Assembly: GCA_015065045.1 (NCBI GenBank)
Contig: SVRB01000024.1
Location: forward strand, 1-15,109
DNA from: Oscillospiraceae bacterium
GTDB taxonomy: Bacteria; Bacillota; Clostridia; Oscillospirales; CAG-272
Reading direction: 5' to 3'
Length of the DNA stretch: 15,109 nucleotides
The position numbers were made by a program, and so were the translations under genes. Of this stretch, positions 1 to 5,545 are shown piece by piece (positions within the stretch are counted from its first letter, which is position 1; the number at the start of each line of letters is the position of its first letter). The notes below the pieces were generated by a model. That model ran no database searches and had not been told where the DNA came from. It saw only the letters and a program-made list of their open reading frames with translations.

Positions 1-1
1 G

Positions 2-100
2 TTTATGAATATGTCACTTACAAATATTGCAAAGGCAGGTATATTCTCCGCAGACCGTTCTGTTCTTGAATATGCGGATAAGATCTGGAATTTGAAATAA
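2..100 (+). CDS. glgP: Glycogen/starch phosphorylase, C-terminal end (partial)
   Basis: This is the last 32 codons of a gene that begins before the window. The tail reads MSLTNIAKAGIFSADRSV and continues through EYADKIWNLK to a TAA at 98-100. The pattern 'S..NIA..G.FSSDR.I.EYA..IW' is the conserved C-terminus of GT35 glycogen/maltodextrin phosphorylases, which release glucose-1-phosphate from alpha-1,4-glucans using pyridoxal phosphate in the cytoplasm. Only the tail is visible, so catalytic and PLP-binding residues cannot be checked. The stop shares one base with the ATG of the next gene (TAATG), and the neighbour is an alpha-glucan hydrolase, which supports a glycogen-degradation role. Glycogen phosphorylase and maltodextrin phosphorylase cannot be told apart from this fragment. 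Confidence 0.8.
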   Translation, partial: FMNMSLTNIAKAGIFSADRSVLEYADKIWNLK

Positions 101-1944
101 TGCAAATTATATACGATAGTAAAAAAGAAATATTTAAGTCAAAATTCGGCACCCTTCGTGAAAATGAAGGGTGCACTATCAATATACACGTACCTAAGTG
201 CTATGCTGCACATACGTGTTTTTTGGTGTTTACACGGGAAAACGGAATGATGTATTCGATGTATTCAATGCAAAAGACTGATGAATATAATGAATACGAC
301 GTGTATTCGTGTACGTTTAGCTTTGCTGAAGCGGGACTGTATTTTTACAAGTTTGATATAAAGACACAATATGAGGAGTTTTCTCTTTATAAACAAGGAT
401 ATGATCAAACCAATAAGTATAAGGGCGGTATGTGGCAGTTGTCTTGTGTGCCGTCGGATTTTGATGCTCCCGAGCAATTTATGGGAAGTATTATGTATCA
501 AATCTTTCCCGATAGATTTTGTAAAGTCGGATGCGTTGACACGACTGAAAAACTGAAACCGTTCTGGGTACATGATAATATGAGTGATGTTCCTTGCTTT
601 ATGCCTGATGAAAAAGGGGTAGTTCAGAATAATGACTTTTTCGGCGGTAATTTAAAGGGAATAACGAGCAAACTTGATTATCTTAAAACCTTAAATGTTG
701 ACGTTATTTATTTGAATCCTATATTTAAGGCATATTCTAATCATAGGTACGATACAGCCGATTATATGAAGATAGACGAGATGCTCGGTGACGAAAAGGA
801 TTTTGCTAATCTATGCAAGCAAGCGCATAAGAGGGGTATTAAAATAATCCTCGATGGTGTGTTCTCTCACGTTGGAAGTAACAGTAAATATTTTGACTGT
901 GAAAACGTGTTTGGTAACGGTGCTGTTTCGAATGAAAATTCGCCGTATAGATGTTGGTTTGATTTTAAGGAATATCCGACTGATTATACGTCTTGGTGGG
1001 GCATAAAGACTTTGCCGTGTGTTGATGAGAACAATAAGGAATACCGCGATTACATTATCAACGATGAAGATAGTGTTATTGCGCATTGGCTGAACCTTGG
1101 TGCTGATGGGTTCAGACTCGACGTGGCAGACGAGCTTCCTGATTCGTTTATTTCCGAACTAAGAACAAGAATGAAGCAAATAAAGAAGGATTCCTTCCTT
1201 ATCGGCGAGGTTTGGGAGGATGCTTCGAACAAGTGTAGTTATGGTGTGAGAAGAAAGTATTTTACGGGCGGTGAACTTGATTCTGTAATGAATTATCCGT
1301 TCAAGAATGCTATAATCGATTACATTTGCGGCAGAGACAATGGCTATGGCTTGAGAGATGTCGTTATGTCTATATCGGAGAATTATCCACGTTCGGTATT
1401 GAATTGTCTTATGAACAGCCTTTCCACGCACGATACAGTTCGAGTTCTGTCTGCTTTGGGAGATATTGATGTTCCTGCAGATAAGGAAAAAAGAGCGTGC
1501 TTCAGGATGTCTGTCGATGAATTCAAAAATGCTGAGAAAAGATTGCTATGCGCTGTTTTGTTGCAGTTTGTGCTGCCCGGTATGCCTTGCGTTTATTATG
1601 GCGATGAAATAGGAACTGAAGGGTTTGAGGATCCGTTCTGCAGATCCTTCTTTGATTGGAACAAAACTGATGATAATGATATATTAGATTTTTATAGACA
1701 GATCTCAAAAATCAGAAGTTGTTATGATGAATTAAAATACGGAAAAGTGGATATTGATGTACTGTGCGATAATGTATTGCAAGTCAGAAGAGAACACAAC
1801 GGGAAATCGATTTTTGCCGTAATAAATACCGGCGAAAACAGCTATACGTTGGATATGAATGCCGATGTGTTGGTGAGTGCAAATACAAGAGACGAATTTG
1901 GTAAAAAAATTATTGAAAAAAACGGATTTATTTTACATTTATGA
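100..1944 (+). CDS. GH13 alpha-glucan hydrolase (neopullulanase / cyclomaltodextrinase-like alpha-glycosidase)
   Basis: This 614-residue protein has the full set of GH13 alpha-amylase motifs. After an N-terminal domain of about 120 residues (beta-rich, CBM34-like by position) comes MYQIFPDRF (132-140), the hallmark of the neopullulanase/maltogenic amylase group, then FFGGNLKGI (about 180-188). Region I is LDGVFSHVG (D252, H257). Region II is GFRLDVADEL with the nucleophile D341. Region III is LIGEVWED with the acid/base E370. Region IV is LSTHDTVR with the stabiliser D445. MPCVYYGDEIG follows near 495-505, then a C-terminal beta domain. There is no signal peptide, so it probably acts in the cytoplasm on maltodextrins or branched limit dextrins. 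It is translationally coupled to the phosphorylase gene (TAATG) with no clear Shine-Dalgarno of its own. Linkage specificity (alpha-1,4, alpha-1,6 or both) cannot be read from sequence. Confidence 0.9.
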   Translation: MQIIYDSKKEIFKSKFGTLRENEGCTINIHVPKCYAAHTCFLVFTRENGMMYSMYSMQKTDEYNEYDVYSCTFSFAEAGLYFYKFDIKTQYEEFSLYKQGYDQTNKYKGGMWQLSCVPSDFDAPEQFMGSIMYQIFPDRFCKVGCVDTTEKLKPFWVHDNMSDVPCFMPDEKGVVQNNDFFGGNLKGITSKLDYLKTLNVDVIYLNPIFKAYSNHRYDTADYMKIDEMLGDEKDFANLCKQAHKRGIKIILDGVFSHVGSNSKYFDCENVFGNGAVSNENSPYRCWFDFKEYPTDYTSWWGIKTLPCVDENNKEYRDYIINDEDSVIAHWLNLGADGFRLDVADELPDSFISELRTRMKQIKKDSFLIGEVWEDASNKCSYGVRRKYFTGGELDSVMNYPFKNAIIDYICGRDNGYGLRDVVMSISENYPRSVLNCLMNSLSTHDTVRVLSALGDIDVPADKEKRACFRMSVDEFKNAEKRLLCAVLLQFVLPGMPCVYYGDEIGTEGFEDPFCRSFFDWNKTDDNDILDFYRQISKIRSCYDELKYGKVDIDVLCDNVLQVRREHNGKSIFAVINTGENSYTLDMNADVLVSANTRDEFGKKIIEKNGFILHL

Positions 1945-1973
1945 TTGACAAAATAAGATAATAAGTGTATAAT
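1945..1973 (+). promoter_or_regulatory. Consensus sigma-A promoter for the pflBA operon
   Basis: The -35 box TTGACA (1945-1950) and the -10 box TATAAT (1968-1973) both match the consensus perfectly and are separated by exactly 17 bp. The -35 box starts on the base after the TGA of the upstream GH13 gene (1942-1944). The predicted transcription start, near 1980, lies just before the first helix of the ZTP aptamer, so the transcript would begin with the riboswitch. Confidence 0.92.
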
Positions 1974-1980
1974 GACAATG

Positions 1981-2059
1981 TAAACTTTTGCATGACTGAC
2001 GGGTAACGCGAAGTAACGCGGTGGAGTGTGAAAGTTAAAAAGTGCCGACCGTCTGGGCA
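1981..2059 (+). ncRNA. ZTP (pfl-type) riboswitch aptamer
   Basis: The leader of pflB carries the ZTP riboswitch signature: CTGACGG near the 5' side and GCCGACCGTCTGGGCA at the 3' side. A full fold can be drawn. P1 pairs 1983-1992 with 2027-2036 (10 bp, two G-U). P2 is CGCG 2007-2010 with 2017-2020 and a 6-nt loop. P3 pairs 2043-2046 with 2056-2059. The pseudoknot pairs GACGG 1998-2002 with CCGTC 2049-2053, all Watson-Crick. In this family ZMP/ZTP binding stabilises P3 and the pseudoknot and turns expression on. ZMP accumulates when 10-formyl-THF is scarce. Genes downstream of this RNA class typically serve purine and one-carbon metabolism, and the motif was first named after pfl genes. The switch here is therefore expected to raise formate production. 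Ligand binding is inferred from the conserved sequence. Confidence 0.93.
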
Positions 2060-2090
2060 AACCGCTTCTACAGCTGGTTTGCCTTTTTTT
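2056..2090 (+). terminator. Intrinsic terminator forming the ZTP riboswitch expression platform
   Basis: GGCAAACC (2056-2063) pairs perfectly with GGTTTGCC (2076-2083) across a 12-nt loop and is followed by seven T residues (2084-2090). Its 5' arm includes GGC 2056-2058, the 3' strand of aptamer helix P3, so terminator and ligand-bound aptamer are mutually exclusive. This is the usual logic of a transcriptional ON switch. It would also stop readthrough from the upstream glycogen operon when ligand is absent. Confidence 0.92.
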
Positions 2091-2101
2091 GAGAATAATA
2101 T

Positions 2102-2108
2102 AGGAGGG
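2102..2108 (+). promoter_or_regulatory. Strong Shine-Dalgarno of pflB
   Basis: AGGAGGG sits 8 nt before the ATG at 2117, close to a perfect match to the anti-SD of 16S rRNA. It lies 11 nt after the terminator T-run and is outside the riboswitch helices, so control should be at transcription rather than translation. Confidence 0.85.
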
Positions 2109-2116
2109 TTAAGTAT

Positions 2117-4348
2117 ATGGAAAACAAAAATTGGAATGGTTTCTTAGGCGAAACATGGAAAAATGAAATCAATGTTCGCGATTTTATTCAGTCAAACTAT
2201 AATGAGTATACAGGTAACTCAGAGTTCCTTGCCGGCCCCACCGACAGAACAAGTGCTTTGATGAAGAAAGTACAGGAATTGTTTGCGGAAGAAAGAAGAA
2301 AGGGTGGCGTTCTCGACGTTGAGACAGGAACTGCTTCATCGCTCGTAAACTATGCTCCCGGATATATTGATAAGGAAAACGAAATCATAGTTGGTCTTCA
2401 GACAGATAAGCCGCTCAAGAGAGGTGTAAATCCTTTCGGTGGTATGAGAATGGCTAAGCAGGCGTGCAAGGCTTACGGTTATGAACTCGATCCCAAGGTT
2501 GAACAGGAATTCAGATACAGAACAACTCATAACGACGGTGTATTCAGAGCATACACAGACGAGATGAGAAGTGCTCGTAAGTGCCACGTTATCACAGGTT
2601 TGCCTGATGCTTATGGTAGAGGCCGTATTATTGGTGACTACAGAAGAGTTGCACTTTACGGTGTTGACAGACTTATCGAAGAAAAGATCAAGGATAAGAA
2701 GGCTCTTGGCGAAGGTCTTATGGATGTTGATTCTATTAGACTTACAGAAGAGTTGTTCCAGCAGATTGCATTCCTCGGTTACTTGAAGGAAATGGCTCAG
2801 TCTTATGGCTATGATATCAGCTTGCCTGCAGGAAACGCTAAAGAAGCTATCCAGTGGACATACTTTGCTTACCTTGCTGCAATCAAAGAACAGAATGGTG
2901 CTGCAATGTCTCTTGGTAGAGTTAGCACATTCTTTGATATTTATATTGAAAGAGATATCAAGAACGGTGTTCTTGATGAACAGGGGGCTCAGGAGCTTAT
3001 CGACGACTTCGTAATTAAGCTTCGTGTTGCAAGACACTTGCGTACACCCGAATATAACGAATTGTTCGGCGGCGACCCCATGTGGATCACAGAAGCAGTT
3101 GGTGGTATGGGTCTCGACGGCAGAACTCTCGTAACAAAGAGCAGCTTCCGTGTTCTTAACACACTTTATACATTGTGCTCATCACCTGAACCTAACATTA
3201 CAGTTCTTTGGTCTACACAGTTGCCTAAGGGCTTTAAGGAATTCTGCGCAAAGGTTTCTGCTGATACAGACTCAATTCAGTACGAAAACGATGACGTAAT
3301 GCGTCCCGCATACGGCGATGACTATGCAATTGCGTGCTGCGTATCCGCAATGAAGGTTGGTAAGCAGATGCAGTTCTTCGGAGCAAGATGCAACCTTGCA
3401 AAATTGCTTCTTATCGCGATTAACGGTGGTTATGATGCAGAAAGCGGCATTCACATCGGTCCTCAGATGGATGTAATGAACGTTGAAAAGCTCGACTATG
3501 ATGCAGTATACGAAAGATTCTCAGTTTATATTGAATGGCTTTCACAGTTGTACGTTAAGACAATGAACGTTATTCACTATATGCACGATAAGTATGCTTA
3601 CGAAAAGATCCAGATGGCATTGCACGATACACAGGTTGATCGTTTCATGGCATTCGGTATTGCAGGTCTCTCTGTTGTTGCTGACTCATTGAGCGCAATT
3701 AAGTATGCTAACGTTAAGCCTCTTCTCAACGAAAATGGCTTTATCACTGCATTCGAAACAACAGGTTCATTCCCCAAATACGGTAATGACGATGACAGAG
3801 TTGATATGATAGCAAAGGATATGACTCACAAGGTTATTACAGAGCTTCGTAAGACTCCCACATATAGAAATGCAATTCACACACTTTCTGTTCTTACAAT
3901 TACATCAAACGTAATGTACGGAAAGAATACAGGTGCTACACCTGACGGCAGAGCTGCAGGACAGGCGTTTGCTCCCGGTGCAAACCCCATGCACAACAGA
4001 GAAGAAAACGGTGCATTGGCATCTCTTAACTCAGTTGCAAAGCTTTGCTATGATGATTGCCGCGACGGTATTTCTAACACCTTCTCAATCACTCCCGAAG
4101 CCCTCGGTAGAACAGAAGATGAAAGAATCCAGAACCTCGTATCAATTCTCGACGGTTACTTTGCTAAGATGGCTCATCACATCAACATCAACGTTCTCAA
4201 CAGAGAAACATTGATGAAGGCTTATGATGATCCGGAAAGCTATCCTAACCTTACAATCAGAGTATCGGGATACGCTGTAAACTTCAATAAGCTTTCACGC
4301 GAACAGCAGAAGGAAGTTATCAGCCGTACATTCCACGAAACATTATGA
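2117..4348 (+). CDS. pflB: Formate C-acetyltransferase (pyruvate formate-lyase)
   Basis: This glycyl-radical enzyme converts pyruvate and CoA to acetyl-CoA and formate, the central anaerobic pyruvate-cleaving step, in the cytoplasm as a homodimer. The 743 residues are the typical clostridial length (E. coli 760). The active-site pair is C407-C408 in DDYAIACCVSAM; the adjacent double cysteine is diagnostic of pyruvate formate-lyase and separates it from glycerol or diol dehydratases and choline TMA-lyase, which have a single cysteine. The glycyl-radical loop is RVSGYAVNF near the C-terminus, with G718 as the radical site, 26 residues from the end as in E. coli. The ATG at 2117 has a strong AGGAGGG. 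Transcription is predicted to be controlled by the ZTP riboswitch in its leader. The gene overlaps the activase gene by 4 nt (ATGA). Its codon use is visibly more biased than its neighbours, as expected for an abundant enzyme. Confidence 0.98.
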   Translation: MENKNWNGFLGETWKNEINVRDFIQSNYNEYTGNSEFLAGPTDRTSALMKKVQELFAEERRKGGVLDVETGTASSLVNYAPGYIDKENEIIVGLQTDKPLKRGVNPFGGMRMAKQACKAYGYELDPKVEQEFRYRTTHNDGVFRAYTDEMRSARKCHVITGLPDAYGRGRIIGDYRRVALYGVDRLIEEKIKDKKALGEGLMDVDSIRLTEELFQQIAFLGYLKEMAQSYGYDISLPAGNAKEAIQWTYFAYLAAIKEQNGAAMSLGRVSTFFDIYIERDIKNGVLDEQGAQELIDDFVIKLRVARHLRTPEYNELFGGDPMWITEAVGGMGLDGRTLVTKSSFRVLNTLYTLCSSPEPNITVLWSTQLPKGFKEFCAKVSADTDSIQYENDDVMRPAYGDDYAIACCVSAMKVGKQMQFFGARCNLAKLLLIAINGGYDAESGIHIGPQMDVMNVEKLDYDAVYERFSVYIEWLSQLYVKTMNVIHYMHDKYAYEKIQMALHDTQVDRFMAFGIAGLSVVADSLSAIKYANVKPLLNENGFITAFETTGSFPKYGNDDDRVDMIAKDMTHKVITELRKTPTYRNAIHTLSVLTITSNVMYGKNTGATPDGRAAGQAFAPGANPMHNREENGALASLNSVAKLCYDDCRDGISNTFSITPEALGRTEDERIQNLVSILDGYFAKMAHHININVLNRETLMKAYDDPESYPNLTIRVSGYAVNFNKLSREQQKEVISRTFHETL

Positions 4349-5049
4349 TAAAAGGAAAAATTCATTCAATTCAAACTCTCGGCACGCTTGACGGGCCGGG
4401 AGTTCGATTTGTTGTATTCATGCAAGGCTGTAACCTCAGATGTCAATGCTGTCATAACCCTGATACATGGAGTATGGATGGCGGTACTGAATATACTCCT
4501 GAGCAGATTGTCGAAAAGGTTAAGCGATACAAGGAGTACTTTGGCAAGGAAGGCGGAATAACGTTTTCCGGCGGAGAACCATTGTTACAGTGTGATTTTG
4601 TTCGAGAGACTTTTAAGCTTTGTCATGAGAATGGCATAAACACTTGTATTGATACGTCAGGCGATTTACTTAATGATAACGTTATGGAAATGCTGAAATA
4701 TTGCGACAGAGTTCTTCTTGACGTTAAATATACAGAAAACGATTTATATAAAAAGTATGTTGGATGCTCTTTGGATACAGTAATCAAGTTTTTGGAATAC
4801 TTAAACAAGATGAATATTCCGACTACGTTAAGACACGTTGTTATACCTACAAAAAACGATTATTTTGAAAATTTTCAGAAGTTGAAGGCTATAACAGAAA
4901 AGTATAAGTGTATAGATTATGTTGAGTTATTACCATTCAGAAAGATCTGTACAGTAAAATATGATAAGATGGGAATTGAGTTTCCTTTTAAGGATATACC
5001 CGAACCCGAATATCACGATATGGAAGAATACCGAAAACTGTTTCATTAA
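4345..5049 (+). CDS. pflA: Pyruvate formate-lyase activating enzyme (radical SAM)
   Basis: This 234-residue radical SAM enzyme (E. coli PflA 246) uses a [4Fe-4S] cluster and SAM to install the glycyl radical on PflB. The start is typical of the family: TLGTLDGPGVRFVVFMQGC, then the cluster motif CxxxCxxC as C29-C33-C36 in CNLRCQCCHNPDTW, at the same numbering as E. coli. The residue before the last cluster cysteine, usually aromatic (Tyr), is Cys35 here. The SAM-binding GGE motif is in FSGGEPLL near residue 74. The C-terminal YVELLPF stretch is also typical. The ATG overlaps the pflB stop by 4 nt, implying translational coupling and a fixed activase-to-substrate ratio. A terminator stem begins inside the last seven codons. 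Confidence 0.97.
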   Translation: MIKGKIHSIQTLGTLDGPGVRFVVFMQGCNLRCQCCHNPDTWSMDGGTEYTPEQIVEKVKRYKEYFGKEGGITFSGGEPLLQCDFVRETFKLCHENGINTCIDTSGDLLNDNVMEMLKYCDRVLLDVKYTENDLYKKYVGCSLDTVIKFLEYLNKMNIPTTLRHVVIPTKNDYFENFQKLKAITEKYKCIDYVELLPFRKICTVKYDKMGIEFPFKDIPEPEYHDMEEYRKLFH

Positions 5050-5070
5050 GTTTTCGGTATTTTTTGTTTT
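5027..5070 (+). terminator. Rho-independent terminator of the pflBA operon
   Basis: A perfect 12-bp stem pairs AATACCGAAAAC (5027-5038) with GTTTTCGGTATT (5050-5061) around an 11-nt loop, followed by TTTTGTTTT. The 5' arm lies in the pflA coding sequence and the loop holds the pflA stop codon, so the final codons of pflA double as a terminator. Confidence 0.9.
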
Positions 5071-5090
5071 TTAAAATCTAAAAATTGGCA

Positions 5091-5120
5091 GTTATAAAAT
5101 ATATGTGATTGTTTATAATA
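5091..5120 (+). promoter_or_regulatory. Candidate promoter of the SASP gene (possibly sigma-G)
   Basis: TATAATA (5114-5120) resembles both a sigma-A -10 box and the sigma-G -10 (CATnnTA). It lies 17 bp after GTTATA (5091-5096), a weak partial match to the sigma-G -35. No good sigma-A -35 lies at the right distance: TTGGCA at 5085-5090 leaves a 23-bp spacer. SASP genes are normally transcribed by sigma-G in the forespore, so a non-sigma-A promoter is expected. The assignment is tentative. Confidence 0.3.
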
Positions 5121-5126
5121 ATACCA

Positions 5127-5171
5127 GAGTCACAAAGACTCAATTGATATAGATTTTTGGTTTAATATCAA
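5127..5171 (+). other. Two small hairpins in the SASP 5' leader
   Basis: GAGTC (5127-5131) pairs with GACTC (5137-5141) over a 5-nt loop. TTGATAT (5144-5150) pairs with ATATCAA (5165-5171) over a 14-nt loop. Both lie between the candidate -10 box and the ribosome binding site. They may stabilise the mRNA at its 5' end, but the stems are short and AT-rich and no known RNA family is recognised. Confidence 0.3.
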
Positions 5172-5190
5172 AAAATAAGGAGAAACAAAA

Positions 5191-5391
5191 ATGGCATCTA
5201 ACAAAACACTCGTTCCCGAAGCCAAGGAAGCGCTTAATCGTTTTAAGATGGAAGCTGCTAACGAAGTTGGCGTAAACCTCAAGCAGGGTTACAACGGTGA
5301 TCTCACATCTAAGCAGGCAGGTTCTGTAGGCGGTCAGATGGTTAAGAAGATGATCGAAAAGTACGAGAACGATATTAAGGGCTCTAACTGA
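5191..5391 (+). CDS. Alpha/beta-type small acid-soluble spore protein (SASP)
   Basis: This 66-residue protein would coat and protect forespore DNA against UV and damage, forcing an A-like helix, and be degraded by GPR protease at germination to supply amino acids. Family marks are FKMEAANEVG (18-27), matching the conserved GPR cleavage region, and the DNA-binding second half YNGDLTSKQAGSVGGQMVKK (34-53). The length is typical of the family (60-75). AAGGAG at 5177-5182 is 8 nt before the ATG. The gene is monocistronic, with a terminator on each side. Its presence indicates that the host forms endospores. Which SASP paralogue it is cannot be told from sequence. Confidence 0.95.
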   Translation: MASNKTLVPEAKEALNRFKMEAANEVGVNLKQGYNGDLTSKQAGSVGGQMVKKMIEKYENDIKGSN

Positions 5392-5428
5392 CTATAGTTA
5401 AATAGTTATTTAGAAAAAACAAGTGATA

Positions 5429-5470
5429 GTGTCCTTACCGAACATACTTCGGTAGGGGCATTATTATTTT
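5429..5470 (+). terminator. Terminator after the SASP gene
   Basis: CCTTACCGAA (5433-5442) pairs with TTCGGTAGGG (5448-5457), one pair being T-G, around a 5-nt loop. Outer pairs (5429-5432 with 5458-5461) lengthen the stem to about 14 bp. The T-tract is interrupted (TTATTATTTT, 5461-5470), so termination may be less than complete. Confidence 0.75.
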
Positions 5471-5479
5471 ATCGAGTTG

Positions 5480-5508
5480 TTGACATATCAGGCTATAAAT
5501 GATAAAAT
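5480..5508 (+). promoter_or_regulatory. Sigma-A promoter of the rqcH-addB-addA operon
   Basis: TTGACA (5480-5485) and TAAAAT (5503-5508) are separated by exactly 17 bp. The expected transcription start, near 5515, gives a leader of about 30 nt, too short for a riboswitch. A ribosome binding site AGGTGGT (5534-5540) precedes the rqcH ATG at 5546. Confidence 0.8.
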
Positions 5509-5545
5509 AAATTAAATATAATGATGTAAAAATAGGTGGTCTCAA

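Noticed and set aside
1981..2090. T-box, purine or THF riboswitch as an alternative reading of the pflB leader
   Set aside because: There is no T-box NGGNACC bulge, and the hallmark sequences of the purine and THF classes are missing. The CTGACGG and CCGACCGTCTGGGC elements with a matching pseudoknot fit ZTP only.
2336..3037. A 233-codon open frame on the minus strand, opposite pflB
   Set aside because: It is fully antisense to a certain pflB, encodes a Cys/Ser/Thr-rich sequence with no recognisable domain, and is explained by the strong codon bias of pflB on the other strand.
2117..4348. Another glycyl-radical enzyme (glycerol dehydratase, choline TMA-lyase or hydroxyproline dehydratase)
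   Set aside because: The adjacent Cys407-Cys408 pair and the RVSGYAVNF radical loop are specific for pyruvate formate-lyase.
5085..5119. TTGGCA with TATAAT as a sigma-A promoter for the SASP gene
   Set aside because: The spacer would be 23 bp, too long for sigma-A, so this pairing was not used.
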